A stretch of DNA of 64,000 nucleotides. Source: CAYMEV01 sp964389675 [NCBI: uncultured Candidatus Sumerlaeota bacterium] (lineage in GTDB: Bacteria; CAYMEV01). The position numbers and the translations under genes are program-made. Below, piece by piece: positions 1-9,102 of the stretch. Numbering within the stretch: position 1 is the first letter of the stretch; each line of letters opens with the position of its first letter. The stretch is taken from contig CAYMEV010000002.1 of NCBI GenBank assembly GCA_964389675.1, forward strand, positions 186,001-250,000, read 5' to 3'. A model generated the notes under the pieces. That model saw only the letters and a program-made list of their open reading frames with translations, was not told where the DNA came from and did no database searches.

Positions 1-468
1 TCCCCCGAGGTATGATCCGACAATTGCCCTCATATCCTCTGAATAAGAGCTCATAGGCAGAAGTATATTGGGCCTGAGCAGGTCAACGTCCCTTCCCTGA
101 TTATGAAGTCCGTAAGGCATTTTCATCTTGCCGATCCTCAGTCCAAGTGCATCGGAGAAGTGATAATCTGCATAGCCCCAGTCAAGTACTATATTATTAT
201 TTCCAACCGGGCCAAGATCCCTCGAGAACAGCTGTGCACCTATCCTCAGTTTATCAGAGACCTGAGACTGAACATTCAGTCCGAATTCATTGAACTCAAA
301 AGTCCCTTCTTCTGTTTCTCCAAGATAATTATTATGATTGGATTTGAGATATCCCTGACTGATAAAGCCGTGAATCCTTAAGTCCAAAAGCCAGTTAGAT
401 GCAAGTAAACTGGATGATGTCACTAGAAGCATGCATAAAACCATTAAGAGAAAACGATTCTTTTGCAT
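1..468 (-). CDS. Outer-membrane porin-like beta-barrel protein (5' part only)
   Basis: The gene runs off the left edge, so only the first 156 codons are visible. The product starts with a signal peptide (about residues 1-24, basic N-terminus then a hydrophobic stretch ending LLAS). It continues with an amphipathic beta-strand pattern: HGFISQGYLKS, a FEFNEFGLNV strand, LRIGAQLFSRDLG, and WGYADYHFSDALGLRIGKMK. This style matches porin-like proteins that begin with a 'GFISQGY' strand. It should sit in the outer membrane and pass small solutes; substrate unknown. The ATG at 468 follows a GGAG ribosome binding site, and a good sigma70-type promoter lies upstream. Function beyond porin-like is inference. 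Confidence 0.75.
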   Translation of the reverse strand, partial: MQKNRFLLMVLCMLLVTSSSLLASNWLLDLRIHGFISQGYLKSNHNNYLGETEEGTFEFNEFGLNVQSQVSDKLRIGAQLFSRDLGPVGNNNIVLDWGYADYHFSDALGLRIGKMKMPYGLHNQGRDVDLLRPNILLPMSSYSEDMRAIVGSYLGG

Positions 469-528
469 ATATTACTCCTTTCAAAATATTTGGTTTTTTG
501 TTTTTTGTTTGTTTTATTTATTAATTTA

Positions 529-557
529 ATTATAAATTAAATGATGTTATTAGTCAA
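529..557 (-). promoter_or_regulatory. Sigma70-type promoter of the porin gene
   Basis: On the minus strand TTGACT (552-557) and TATAAT (529-534) are separated by exactly 17 bases. The -10 is perfect and the -35 matches five of six. Transcription would start near 522, giving a leader of about 54 bases before the ATG at 468. The surrounding DNA is very AT-rich, which raises the chance level, but the spacing and -10 are ideal. Confidence 0.65.
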
Positions 558-620
558 ATTATTAGTAAAAATTATTTTTTTTATGACAATATTATTCCGT
601 AATTTTCCCGGTGTTTTATA

Positions 621-1718
621 ATGAAAATTATTATTGATGCCAGAAAGATCTCTGATTTTGGCATAGGTGAATATATAAGGCAGCTCCTTGTCAACTATAA
701 TAAATATATTAATAATGATGAATATCTGATACTTGTAAAAAACAAAGATGAATTCCCCTTAAAACTCAACAGCAATTTTCGTCTTATCAGTACTGATACA
801 GGCCTTTATTCGCTTAAAGAGCTTTTTTACCTGGGGCTGTTCATTAATGGCCTCAAGGGCGATATTATTCACTTTCCACATTTTACGGTACCCCTTTTCA
901 TTAAAGGCAGGGTAATAACGACAATACATGACCTTATTCACCTTAAATACATGGATTTGATGTTCAGCCCGCTGCATAAGTACTATCTCCTGCCTGTCCT
1001 AAAATATGCTATCAGAAGATCGGATGCAATTTTGACAGTCTCTGAGAAGACAAAAAATGATATCATACATTATTATGGTATCGGGAAAAAGAGGCTTGAT
1101 GTCATATATAACGGATTGAACGGTTTTGATGAAAACAGGGGCAAAAACGCCAGGCCAGGGAATATCAGGAGCCCTTATTTTCTATATGTAGGCAACCTTA
1201 AATTCCATAAGAACCTTATCAATATCATAAGAGGTTTTGCAATGTTTGAGAGAGAGGCTGGAAAGGATATCCGTATAGTCCTGGCTGGGGTTGAGAAGAA
1301 CAGATCCCTTGATGGTTTTTTAAGATATACAGACAGGTATATAGACCGCTCAAAAATAATAACAACAGGCTATCTTTCATCCGGCGGGCTTGCTAAGCTG
1401 TATGAAAACTCTCTGGGCTTATGCCTTATATCCCTTTGCGAGGGATTTGGCCTGCCTGCTCTGGAAGCAATGCATTTTCAAATCCCTGTTATTGCATCAA
1501 AGGATTCACCCATGGAGGAATTTTTAAAAGAAAACGGCATTTATGTTGATCCTTATTCCATAAAAGAAATTAAAAATGCTTTTTCCTATGTCTACAATAA
1601 CCAGCAATCCCTTAGAAAAAGTGTTGATAAGGCGAGGTTAAAAGATTTTCAATGGAGCATATCAGCTGAAAGAACCTATAATGTATACAGAGAGGTTTAT
1701 GAAAGTGCAGAAGAATAA
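621..1718 (+). CDS. Glycosyltransferase, GT4 (group 1) family
   Basis: Predicted cytoplasmic, 365-residue GT-B glycosyltransferase that would move a sugar from a nucleotide donor onto a growing polysaccharide. The N-terminal half has the family opening MKIIIDARKI and the GIGEY loop, and TTIHDLIHLK near the middle. The C-terminal donor-binding half shows FLYVGNLKFHKNL and the E-x7-E region LCEGFGLPALEAM, followed by PVIASKDSPMEE. It is the first gene of an exopolysaccharide group, overlaps the next glycosyltransferase by 20 bases, and has no clear Shine-Dalgarno. Sugar specificity cannot be read from the sequence. Confidence 0.85.
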   Translation: MKIIIDARKISDFGIGEYIRQLLVNYNKYINNDEYLILVKNKDEFPLKLNSNFRLISTDTGLYSLKELFYLGLFINGLKGDIIHFPHFTVPLFIKGRVITTIHDLIHLKYMDLMFSPLHKYYLLPVLKYAIRRSDAILTVSEKTKNDIIHYYGIGKKRLDVIYNGLNGFDENRGKNARPGNIRSPYFLYVGNLKFHKNLINIIRGFAMFEREAGKDIRIVLAGVEKNRSLDGFLRYTDRYIDRSKIITTGYLSSGGLAKLYENSLGLCLISLCEGFGLPALEAMHFQIPVIASKDSPMEEFLKENGIYVDPYSIKEIKNAFSYVYNNQQSLRKSVDKARLKDFQWSISAERTYNVYREVYESAEE

Positions 1719-2802
1719 AATAGCACTTATTCATGATTGGCTGACAGGGCTGAGAGGGGGAGAGCTTGTTTTAGAAAACATTCTCAATGTTGTAGAGCAC
1801 GCTGATATATATACCCTCTTTTACAAAAGGGGTTCAGTGTCGGAGATCATTGAGAGTAATCCAATTACATCAAGCTTTTTGGACAAGATACCCTTTTCAG
1901 GTTCTTTTTACAGGCATCTTCTGCCGGTTATGCCAATTGCAGTGGAGTCTTTTGACATTACAAAATATGATATTATAATCAGTTCAAGCCATTGTGTTGC
2001 AAAGGGAGTGATTCCAAATCCTGAGGCAATACACATATGCTATATGCATACCCCTATGAGGTATATCTGGGACCAGGCATATACTTACTTCAAACTTGAC
2101 AAGCTCGGGCTGAAAAGCCTTATAAGGGGGCATATACTCAGCCGTTTGAGGCAGTGGGATGTAGTATCAGCCAACAGGGTGGATTATTTTATAGCTAACT
2201 CAAGATTTGTTCAGAGCAGGATAAAGAAGTATTATAACAGAGAGTCCACTATTATCCATCCTCCATGTGATACAGAATATTTTGGAGATATCCGGCATAA
2301 TAAGGAGGATTTCTATCTCATGGTATCTGCATTGAACCAGTACAAGAAGGTTGATATTGCCATAAAATGCTTTAACCAGACGGGGAAAAAGCTTATAATA
2401 GTAGGATACGGCCCAATGTACAGGAAGCTGAAGTCAATGGCCGGGAAAAACATTGAGTTTTATCAAAGGCTTAAAAGGGAGACCCTTAGGGAATTATACC
2501 AAAAAGCAAAAGGGTTCATTCAGGTATCTGTTGAGGATTTCGGTATGGCTGCCGTTGAAGCTCAGTCTGCATTTACTCCTGTTGCTGCGTTTGGCAGGGG
2601 AGGTGCGCTGGAAACTGTTGCGGATGGCAAAACGGGGGTATATTTTCATGAACAGAATGAAGAAAGCATGAAAAAAGCACTTGACCTCATGGAAAAAATG
2701 GATATAGTACATGAAAATTTTTTGAATAATGCAGATAAATTTTCCAAAGCCAGGTTTCAAGCCAGTTTTTCTGATTTTTTGGCTGAAAGGGGGATGCAGT
2801 AG
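1699..2802 (+). CDS. Glycosyltransferase, GT4 family (exopolysaccharide type)
   Basis: About 367 residues when started at the ATG at 1699, which gives the family opening KIALIHDWLTGLRGGE; an in-frame ATG at 1681 would add six residues. Features are ICYMHTPMRYIWD in the N-terminal domain, then a donor-binding domain with FYLMVSALNQYKKVD and VEDFGMAAVEAQ, where the usual E-x7-E pair is found. It overlaps the previous glycosyltransferase gene and lies three bases before the initiating sugar transferase gene, so all are probably co-transcribed. Predicted role is extension of the lipid-linked repeat unit; the sugar is unknown. Confidence 0.85.
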   Translation: MKVQKNKIALIHDWLTGLRGGELVLENILNVVEHADIYTLFYKRGSVSEIIESNPITSSFLDKIPFSGSFYRHLLPVMPIAVESFDITKYDIIISSSHCVAKGVIPNPEAIHICYMHTPMRYIWDQAYTYFKLDKLGLKSLIRGHILSRLRQWDVVSANRVDYFIANSRFVQSRIKKYYNRESTIIHPPCDTEYFGDIRHNKEDFYLMVSALNQYKKVDIAIKCFNQTGKKLIIVGYGPMYRKLKSMAGKNIEFYQRLKRETLRELYQKAKGFIQVSVEDFGMAAVEAQSAFTPVAAFGRGGALETVADGKTGVYFHEQNEESMKKALDLMEKMDIVHENFLNNADKFSKARFQASFSDFLAERGMQ

Positions 2803-2805
2803 CCT

Positions 2806-4230
2806 ATGTTAAAGAAGTATCATCAGTTTGTTGTTGCATTGTTTATACTGGTCGATATTGGCCTGACCAACCTCTGCTTTGTCATCTCTTATTATCTCAG
2901 GTTCTACACAAACCTTTTCGACTTCATACAGCCATCCCGTGCTCTTCCTCAATATGATTACCTTTCAGGTGTCACTTTCTTCTTTATATCCTTTATCTGG
3001 ATTATTGTATTTAAATTCTCCGGCCTTTATCAGCCAAGAAGAGGCAAATCCCTCGTAGAAGAGGTTTTCACAATACTTAATGCTGTAACCCTGTCAATGT
3101 TTATCCTTGTCGTGTTTATGTTTTTTCAGAGGGATATAGAGTATTCAAGGCTTGTAATCGGCCTGTTCTGGTTTTTGAATTTTGTCTGTGTAGCCTCATC
3201 CCGAACATTGATCAGGCTTATACTCAGAGAGTTCCGCAAAAGAAAGTATAACCTGAGGCATGTTATTATAGTAGGATCAGGAAAATCTGCAGAGGGAGTC
3301 ATCAGAAGCCTTATAAAGCATTCCTATTATGGGCTCAATATAAAAGGCCTTGTCGATGATGATGAAAACATTCAGAATAAGGCTTTATACGGTGTAAAGG
3401 TTCTTGGCAGGACCAAAGACCTGCTGGATATTGTTAAAAGGGACAATATAGATCAGGTTTTTATTGCACTTCCACATCACCAGTTTCATAAGGCCTCAGA
3501 GATCATAAACAGGCTCAAGACAGAGGTAGTTGATATTAAACTGATACCGGATGTACATGAGCTTATACTTCTACGGTCAAATATAGAATCCCTTGATGGA
3601 ATACCGATCATCGATATATCTCATACCCCCCTTACAGGCTGGAACAGCCTTGTGAAAAGGATATTCGATGTTATAGCATCGATGGCCGGGCTTATTGTAT
3701 TTGCCCCCCTCATGCTTCTCATAGCTATTCTGATAAAGCTGACAAGCAGGGGCTCGGTGTTTTTTTCCCAGAAGAGAATGGGAATTGATATGAAAATATT
3801 TAATATGTACAAATTCAGGACAATGAAAGAAGATGCCGAGATTGAGTGTGAGGGAGTAACTACAGGCTGGACAATAAAGGATGACCCGAGGCGCACGGGA
3901 TTTGGGATTTTCCTGAGAAGATCGGGCCTTGATGAGCTGCCTCAGCTGATCAATGTACTGAAGGGAGAGATGAGTATTGTCGGCCCGAGGCCTGAAGTCC
4001 CGGGACATGTAGAGGTATTTAAGGATAAATACCCGGAATATATGCTCAGGCATAAGGTAAAGAGCGGAATTACAGGCTGGGCTCAGGTCAACGGATGGCG
4101 CGGTGATACTTCAATCAGCAAAAGGGTTGAATGTGATCTGTTCTATATAGAAAACTGGTCATTCAAGCTTGACATGCAGATTATCTACAAGACTCTTCTC
4201 ACGGGCAGCTTCAATAAAAACGCATATTAG
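2806..4230 (+). CDS. Undecaprenyl-phosphate sugar-1-phosphate transferase (WcaJ/WbaP type)
   Basis: The 474-residue membrane enzyme should start polysaccharide repeat synthesis by transferring a hexose-1-phosphate from a UDP-sugar to undecaprenyl phosphate. It has the full-length layout. Several N-terminal membrane segments occupy residues 1-140, then a nucleotide-binding-like domain (VIIVGSGKSAEGV). The C-terminal bacterial sugar transferase domain (from about 280) carries KRIFDVIASMAGL, MYKFRTMKEDAE, LDELPQLINVLKGEMSIVGP, RPEVPG and SGITGWAQVNGWRGDT. It sits between two glycosyltransferases and UDP-glucose dehydrogenase, as expected for an EPS locus. Glucose is the commonest substrate in this family, but galactose cannot be excluded. 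Confidence 0.9.
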   Translation: MLKKYHQFVVALFILVDIGLTNLCFVISYYLRFYTNLFDFIQPSRALPQYDYLSGVTFFFISFIWIIVFKFSGLYQPRRGKSLVEEVFTILNAVTLSMFILVVFMFFQRDIEYSRLVIGLFWFLNFVCVASSRTLIRLILREFRKRKYNLRHVIIVGSGKSAEGVIRSLIKHSYYGLNIKGLVDDDENIQNKALYGVKVLGRTKDLLDIVKRDNIDQVFIALPHHQFHKASEIINRLKTEVVDIKLIPDVHELILLRSNIESLDGIPIIDISHTPLTGWNSLVKRIFDVIASMAGLIVFAPLMLLIAILIKLTSRGSVFFSQKRMGIDMKIFNMYKFRTMKEDAEIECEGVTTGWTIKDDPRRTGFGIFLRRSGLDELPQLINVLKGEMSIVGPRPEVPGHVEVFKDKYPEYMLRHKVKSGITGWAQVNGWRGDTSISKRVECDLFYIENWSFKLDMQIIYKTLLTGSFNKNAY

Positions 4231-4247
4231 AACTAGGAGGACACAAA

Positions 4248-5555
4248 TTGGATATATCAATCATAGGTACAGGCTATGTAGGTTTAGTAACTGCTGCTGT
4301 ATTTGCAGACCTCGGAAATAATGTTGTCTGTCTTGATAATGACCAGGCTAAGATCAGGGGGCTGAAAAATGGCATAATGCCAATTTATGAACCCGGCCTG
4401 GCTGAAATGGTAAAGAAGAACTATGAAGCCGGAAGGATGGTATTTACTACAGATTATAAAACGGCTGTTGAGAGATCAGAAATTATCTTCATTGCAGTGG
4501 GGACTCCTCCTGGAGGCGACGGTGAGACAGATCTTTCGCAGGTATCCGATGCTGCAGAAAAGATCGCCGAGTTTTTTAACGGCTATAAAATTATTGTAAA
4601 CAAAAGCACTGTTCCTGTTGGTACAGGTGATCTTGTGAAGAATATTATAATGAAAAAAACAAAGAATAAATATTGCTTCGATATCTGCTCAAACCCGGAA
4701 TTTCTAAGGGAGGGCGATGCCATTCATGATACCCTTTATCCTGACAGGATTGTAATAGGAGCTGAAAAAAGGGATGTTGCAATGAAGCTTTTAGAGCTTT
4801 ATTCCAGTCTCGAAAGGCCTATGATAATTACGGATGTGAGGTCAGCCGAAGTGATCAAATATGCCTCTAATGCATTCCTGGCAACAAAGATATCATTTAT
4901 AAATGAAATTGCAAATCTATGCGAAAAATGCGGAGCCGATATAAATGATATAAAACGCGGGATGGGAATGGATTCCAGGATAGGAAGCCAGTTCCTGAAT
5001 GCCGGGCTGGGATATGGCGGGTCCTGCTTCCCGAAAGATTCCCTCTCTCTGATCAATACAGCTGAAAAATACGGGATTGATTTCAAACTCCTGAAAGATG
5101 TAGTTAATATCAATAATAGCAGGTCTCATCATTTTGTCTCACTGATAAGAGAAAGGTATAAGGAATTAAAGGGAAAGGTCATTGCAGTATTTGGGCTGAG
5201 CTTTAAGCCTAATACTGACGATATGAGGGAGGCAAAAAGCATTGAGATCATAAAGCTGCTAAAGAAGGACGGCGTGATCATAAAGGCTTTTGATCCCATT
5301 GCAGCAGAAAAAGCAAAAGCAATAATGCCTGATATAATATACTGCGATGATCCTTATGAAGCGGCGAGGGATGCTGATGCAATTCTGCTGGTAACAGAAT
5401 GGAGAGTATTTAAATTTCTTGATATGAAGAGGATCAGAACCCTTATGAAAACACCGGTCATATTTGATGGCAGAAATCTTTACAAGAAAAAGCAGAAGGA
5501 AGAAATGGGCTTTGAGTTTTATGCCCTGGGGGTTTCCAATAATAATGCGAAATAA
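4248..5555 (+). CDS. ugd: UDP-glucose 6-dehydrogenase
   Basis: Oxidises UDP-glucose to UDP-glucuronate with two NAD+, supplying an acidic sugar for polysaccharide. The 435-residue protein opens with the Rossmann motif IGTGYVGLVTAAVFADLG. It has NPEFLREGDA, the central helix region SAEVIKYASNAFLATKISF, and the catalytic cysteine motif GYGGSCFPKD, followed by LSFKPNTDDMRE in the C-terminal domain. The start is a TTG placed seven bases after AGGAGG (4235-4240). It directly follows the initiating sugar transferase gene, and its 3' end overlaps the start of a lipoprotein gene. UDP-mannose-type dehydrogenases are related, but the sequence fits the UDP-glucose enzyme best. Confidence 0.92.
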   Translation: MDISIIGTGYVGLVTAAVFADLGNNVVCLDNDQAKIRGLKNGIMPIYEPGLAEMVKKNYEAGRMVFTTDYKTAVERSEIIFIAVGTPPGGDGETDLSQVSDAAEKIAEFFNGYKIIVNKSTVPVGTGDLVKNIIMKKTKNKYCFDICSNPEFLREGDAIHDTLYPDRIVIGAEKRDVAMKLLELYSSLERPMIITDVRSAEVIKYASNAFLATKISFINEIANLCEKCGADINDIKRGMGMDSRIGSQFLNAGLGYGGSCFPKDSLSLINTAEKYGIDFKLLKDVVNINNSRSHHFVSLIRERYKELKGKVIAVFGLSFKPNTDDMREAKSIEIIKLLKKDGVIIKAFDPIAAEKAKAIMPDIIYCDDPYEAARDADAILLVTEWRVFKFLDMKRIRTLMKTPVIFDGRNLYKKKQKEEMGFEFYALGVSNNNAK

Positions 5556-6162
5556 TATCATTTTTGCCGTTTTACTCATTTCCATGCTTCTGAGCTGCTC
5601 CCAGCCAATGAACTATGTCTATCTTATGCCGGCAGAAAATCCATATGCAAAAGCGGGAAATGATTTTTTATCATATAATAATGGCATTATAAATATTGAG
5701 CTGGAATCAGTAAGGGGAATGGAAAAAAGTGAAATAGGGAGAACCCTCAGGTATTCCGATATTGAAAGTTTTATGAAAGATTATCATGTCATAAGGATGA
5801 AAGCCCAAAAGCTTGTGGATACAAAAGTGTCAGTAAATTTCGATAATATAGTCCTTATCATAAGCCAGTACAATCAAAAACAGCCACTTAACTACTTTGA
5901 CCTCCTGATGATCGCCGAGAAGAACAATGATAAGAAAATGCGAGAATTTATAAGATCCTATATTAAGAAAGGCAGGGTGCTTTTAGAAAAAGATATGCCT
6001 GCTGAGGCCTGCCTTGTTTTTTCAAAAATCAGCCCGAATGACCAGAGAGCGGTCCTGACATTGAATGATATATATTCTGACTCAGAGTCTTTTAAGGCTG
6101 AAATATTCTTTTCCATCAATGTCAGCAGGGACAGTGATATAAAAGAAAGATTAGGATTCTGA
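5545..6162 (+). CDS. Predicted lipoprotein of unknown function
   Basis: The product (about 205 residues) begins with a short hydrophobic signal ending in a lipobox, ISMLLSCSQ, so it should be lipid-anchored after cleavage before the cysteine. I do not recognise the rest. It is largely helical-looking and charged, with no obvious domain. The ATG at 5545 lies inside the last codons of ugd, and translation is probably coupled. It therefore belongs to the EPS transcription unit and might act in export or assembly, but that is context only. Its 3' end overlaps the convergent tilS gene by 12 bases. Confidence 0.7.
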   Translation: MRNNIIFAVLLISMLLSCSQPMNYVYLMPAENPYAKAGNDFLSYNNGIINIELESVRGMEKSEIGRTLRYSDIESFMKDYHVIRMKAQKLVDTKVSVNFDNIVLIISQYNQKQPLNYFDLLMIAEKNNDKKMREFIRSYIKKGRVLLEKDMPAEACLVFSKISPNDQRAVLTLNDIYSDSESFKAEIFFSINVSRDSDIKERLGF

Positions 6163-7131
6163 TATCTTCTCTACTGTAATTGAATCTTCTGAAATATACA
6201 GAGTCAGCTTACCGGGCATCCTTACTTTTCCCTTTCTTTTTTCAATATGACAGACGATCTCTGATATAAGGCTGTGCGATACAGCCTTATTGTCCTGATA
6301 GATCTGCAGCAGGAATGATCTTATAATCTCATACTGTATTGCCTTGTGCAGATTCATATATTCCGTGATATTAATCTGAAAAGCATTGTTTTCGGAGTAA
6401 GAGTGTTTTAGAAGATAATCCCTGACTACTGATTCGAAATAATCCTTCTGTACTGCAGTACGGGATGCCAGATTGCTTATTATCGCGTATATTCCTGGAA
6501 ATCTATCCTCAATACCCGGAATTATTCTGTGCCTTAAGAAATTCCTGTCATGGCTTATATCTTGATTTGAAGGGTCATTCAGGAAGCTCAGCCGGAATTT
6601 TTCCGCAAAATTCAGTATCTCTCCTTTTTTTATATGCAGCAGAGGCCTGATTATGGATCCGGACCTGATTTTGATCCCTAAAAGCGGATTTCCTATATTG
6701 CCTTTGAAAAGCGAGAGCAGAACCGTTTCCAGATTATCACCCGCATGGTGGGCTGTGGCAATGACAGAATCATTGAAATTTTCCATAATTTCTCTATATA
6801 TCCTGTACCTTTCATGGTGAGCCCATTCTTCCAGACTCCTGGACAGGTCTCTGCCCCCTGGATAAAGACGCCTTAATATCAAAGGTACTCCATTGTCCAT
6901 ACTGAATTGTATGGCCCATCTCTCCTCATAATCTGATTCTGGACGTATATTATGATTGATATGCAGAAGGTAAAGGCTGCAGTCCATTGAATGCTTCAGG
7001 CTGTTAAGTATATAAAATAAGGCCGTGGAATCAGCCCCCCCTGAAAATGAAACAAATACTTTCTGGCATTTCCTGATGAGCTGGTGTTTTTGAATAATGC
7101 CCGAAACCTTTTTTATAATTATATCTCTCAT
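6151..7131 (-). CDS. tilS: tRNA(Ile)-lysidine synthase, short form
   Basis: Attaches lysine to C34 of the CAU-anticodon tRNA-Ile so that it reads AUA; ATP is used to adenylate the tRNA. The N-type ATP pyrophosphatase loop is visible as SFSGGADSTALFY (residues 28-40), followed by LLHINHNIRPES, ATAHHAGDNLETVLLSLFKG and HDRNFLRHRIIP, all typical of TilS. At 326 residues it lacks the C-terminal domains of the E. coli enzyme (about 430 residues) and resembles the compact forms known from some other bacteria. AUA codons are common in this window, so the enzyme should matter. The start ATG overlaps the rlmN stop by four bases. Confidence 0.9.
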   Translation of the reverse strand: MRDIIIKKVSGIIQKHQLIRKCQKVFVSFSGGADSTALFYILNSLKHSMDCSLYLLHINHNIRPESDYEERWAIQFSMDNGVPLILRRLYPGGRDLSRSLEEWAHHERYRIYREIMENFNDSVIATAHHAGDNLETVLLSLFKGNIGNPLLGIKIRSGSIIRPLLHIKKGEILNFAEKFRLSFLNDPSNQDISHDRNFLRHRIIPGIEDRFPGIYAIISNLASRTAVQKDYFESVVRDYLLKHSYSENNAFQINITEYMNLHKAIQYEIIRSFLLQIYQDNKAVSHSLISEIVCHIEKRKGKVRMPGKLTLYISEDSITVEKISES

Positions 7132-8204
7132 AAAAGGGCCTTTTTTTTAATAATGCCATGATCTTGCAGGTAGGCAAGCTGACCGCAGGCGGCAAGTATG
7201 TCATCCCCTCTGGTCTGCCTTAAATGCGCAGAAAGCCTGTTCGCTTTCAGGTGTTTCTGAAAAGCAGTTATTCTTTCTGCGGGCGATGGCTGGTATTTCG
7301 AATCTTTTCCACTGTTGCAGGGTATTATATTTACCTTGAAGCAGCTTTTTCTTGTAATAATCCTTAGAAGGTTGTCTGCATCTGACAATGAGTCGTTAAA
7401 ATCCCTTATCATAATGTATTCAAGAGTAACCCTCTCTTTCTTTTTCAGCGAAAATTCCACTGCAATATTGATTAATGGTTCGATGTGCCATTTTTTTGCA
7501 CAGGGCATTATTAATTCACGCTTTGACTGATCAGCTGAGTTCAGAGAGATTGCAAGCTGAGGGGAGCGCTTATCCTGTATAAGCTTCTCTATCGCTTCAA
7601 TATGGCCGCATGTTGAGACAGTCATCCTGTTTCTGGACAGTTCATACCCCCCTGATTGAGAGAGTATCTCCACAGAGCTCAGTACATTGTCATAATTATC
7701 AAGCGGTTCACCCATGCCCATAAATACAAGGTTTGATATCCTTTTTTTCTCTGTTTCAAAAAGGTAGCTGTTAAGATAGCCAAACTGCTCTACTATCTCT
7801 GAAGGCAAAAGATTGCGCCTGAAACCCATTTCAGATGTCCTGCAGAATTTGCAGCCGAACCTGCAGCCAACCTGTGAAGATATGCAGGCTGTATAACGGT
7901 CATTATTGGAAAGCAGTACAGATTCAATAAAGTTCTTGTCATCAAGCATGAAAAGGATCTTTTTTGTAGTATCTTTTGAAATTTTTATCTCTGCAGGTTC
8001 AATCTTCCTGAAATAAAACCAATCATTGCACTTCTTTCTGAAATCTTTTGAGAAATTTGTCAATTCCTCAAAATCCCTTTTTCTAAATTTATGCAGAAAT
8101 GAAAAAAGCTGTGAAGCGCGGTATGATGTATACCCCCTTGAAATGAAAAAATCCTTCAGCTGTCCTATTGTCATATCTCTTGGATCAATTAATTCCTGAT
8201 TCAT
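7128..8204 (-). CDS. rlmN: 23S rRNA (adenine2503-C2)-methyltransferase, radical SAM
   Basis: Methylates C2 of A2503 in 23S rRNA and, in well-studied members, A37 of some tRNAs. The radical-SAM cysteines are in QVGCRFGCKFC (residues 114, 118, 121), giving the CX3CX2C cluster site. CISSQVGC provides the first conserved extra cysteine. The second catalytic cysteine is in the C-terminal signature TRGDDILAACGQL. Other signatures are LVFMGMGEPLDNY and TVSTCGHI. The length of 358 residues is normal. It is upstream of and translationally coupled to tilS, so the pair forms an RNA-modification operon. The methyl-accepting cysteine and general pattern fit RlmN better than Cfr. Confidence 0.93.
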   Translation of the reverse strand: MNQELIDPRDMTIGQLKDFFISRGYTSYRASQLFSFLHKFRKRDFEELTNFSKDFRKKCNDWFYFRKIEPAEIKISKDTTKKILFMLDDKNFIESVLLSNNDRYTACISSQVGCRFGCKFCRTSEMGFRRNLLPSEIVEQFGYLNSYLFETEKKRISNLVFMGMGEPLDNYDNVLSSVEILSQSGGYELSRNRMTVSTCGHIEAIEKLIQDKRSPQLAISLNSADQSKRELIMPCAKKWHIEPLINIAVEFSLKKKERVTLEYIMIRDFNDSLSDADNLLRIITRKSCFKVNIIPCNSGKDSKYQPSPAERITAFQKHLKANRLSAHLRQTRGDDILAACGQLAYLQDHGIIKKKALL

Positions 8205-8216
8205 TGAATTTTATCC

Positions 8217-8244
8217 TTGTTTTTAATCGAAAATAAAATATAAT
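8217..8244 (+). promoter_or_regulatory. Candidate promoter for the GNAT-mre-rod operon
   Basis: TTGTTT (8217-8222) and a perfect TATAAT (8239-8244) are 16 bases apart. The start would be near 8251, about 25 bases before the first ATG of the acetyltransferase gene. It lies in the spacer divergent from rlmN. Confidence 0.5.
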
Positions 8245-8275
8245 TCCAAGATGTGATCTTTCAATAAAAATATTC

Positions 8276-8809
8276 ATGATAAAAATGTGGTATCACCATT
8301 ATAATAACCATAAAGTATATATAGACACCTGCAGGGAAGAATATTCCGAAGCAATAATTACCCTGGAAAGAGATTCTTTCAGCGATCCATATGACAGTAT
8401 GGATAAACTTTTTCCTGACACGCTCAGGGAATATATTATTATCATGTATATCTTTTCTCAAGAGAATTCAATTGGTTTTCTGAGAGGATTATTGACAAGG
8501 CCCTCTGTGAATATTGACAGGTTTGCCATAAATAAACTGCATCAGCACAAGGGATTCGGCAGGCTTCTGCTTTATTTCTTTCTTGGTTATTCCCTCTTTA
8601 ATCATAAAATTGAGCTTGTACAGCTTGAAGTCAATTCCAGAAACTTTTCCGGCATATCATTATATAAAAAAGCGGGTTTTAATATTACCGGCATCAGAAA
8701 GGACTACTATGGAGACGGCCAGGATGGACTGCTTATGGATCTGACAATAAAAGAACATATTGAGCTTATAAATGTAGAATATAAAAAATGGAAAAAGGAG
8801 AGAGCATGA
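8276..8809 (+). CDS. GNAT-family N-acetyltransferase (RimI-like)
   Basis: The 177-residue protein carries the acetyl-CoA binding part of the GNAT fold: IDRFAINKLHQHKGFGRLLLY holds the R/Q-x-x-G-x-G loop. VQLEVNSRNFSGISLYKKAG then FNITGIRKDYYGDGQDGLLMDL is the C-terminal pattern seen in RimI-type enzymes, which acetylate N-terminal alanine of ribosomal protein S18. The usual NxxAxxLY is NFSGISLY here. RimI function is plausible but not certain. Start: two nearby in-frame ATGs (8276 and 8285) have no clear ribosome binding site. The stop overlaps the next gene by four bases. Confidence 0.75.
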   Translation: MIKMWYHHYNNHKVYIDTCREEYSEAIITLERDSFSDPYDSMDKLFPDTLREYIIIMYIFSQENSIGFLRGLLTRPSVNIDRFAINKLHQHKGFGRLLLYFFLGYSLFNHKIELVQLEVNSRNFSGISLYKKAGFNITGIRKDYYGDGQDGLLMDLTIKEHIELINVEYKKWKKERA

Positions 8810-9054
8810 ACAATAACTATGAAAATTCAAAGAAGTACCTTCTGGACAATTCTCAGGAATTCAAAAATCATTATATGGAGCATAAAGCCATTCATGAGAA
8901 GATAGATTCTATTGAGAAGAAGATAGTTTTATCTGATTCCGAAAGACTTGATATCAAGAACCTTAAAAAACAGAAGCTCTTTCTTAAGGACAGGATGGAG
9001 GAAATGATTTATAATCACATCAAATCAAAAGAAGGCATGAATATATCATTTTAA
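8806..9054 (+). CDS. DUF465 (YdcH-like) small helical protein
   Basis: A highly charged 82-residue protein with the DUF465 pattern. FKNHYMEHKAIHEKI is followed by IEKKIVLSDSERLDIKNLKK and KLFLKDRMEEMI, that is, a helical hairpin. Function of the family is unknown. The ATG at 8806 follows AAAGGAG by five bases and overlaps the stop of the acetyltransferase gene, so this start is preferred over the ATG at 8788. It sits between the acetyltransferase and mreC and is probably in the same transcript. Confidence 0.75.
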   Translation: MNNNYENSKKYLLDNSQEFKNHYMEHKAIHEKIDSIEKKIVLSDSERLDIKNLKKQKLFLKDRMEEMIYNHIKSKEGMNISF

Positions 9055-9102
9055 TTTCTTTCACCTGAAAAATAATAATAACTTAATACAGCAGCATTAA
9101 TT

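Noticed and set aside
103-381. Open frame of 92 codons on the plus strand near the left edge
   Set aside because: It is antisense to the porin gene, whose product has a signal peptide, beta-strand pattern, ribosome binding site and promoter.
6151-7131. TilS as a truncated pseudogene
   Set aside because: It lacks the C-terminal domains of the long form, but all catalytic motifs are intact and short functional TilS forms are known.
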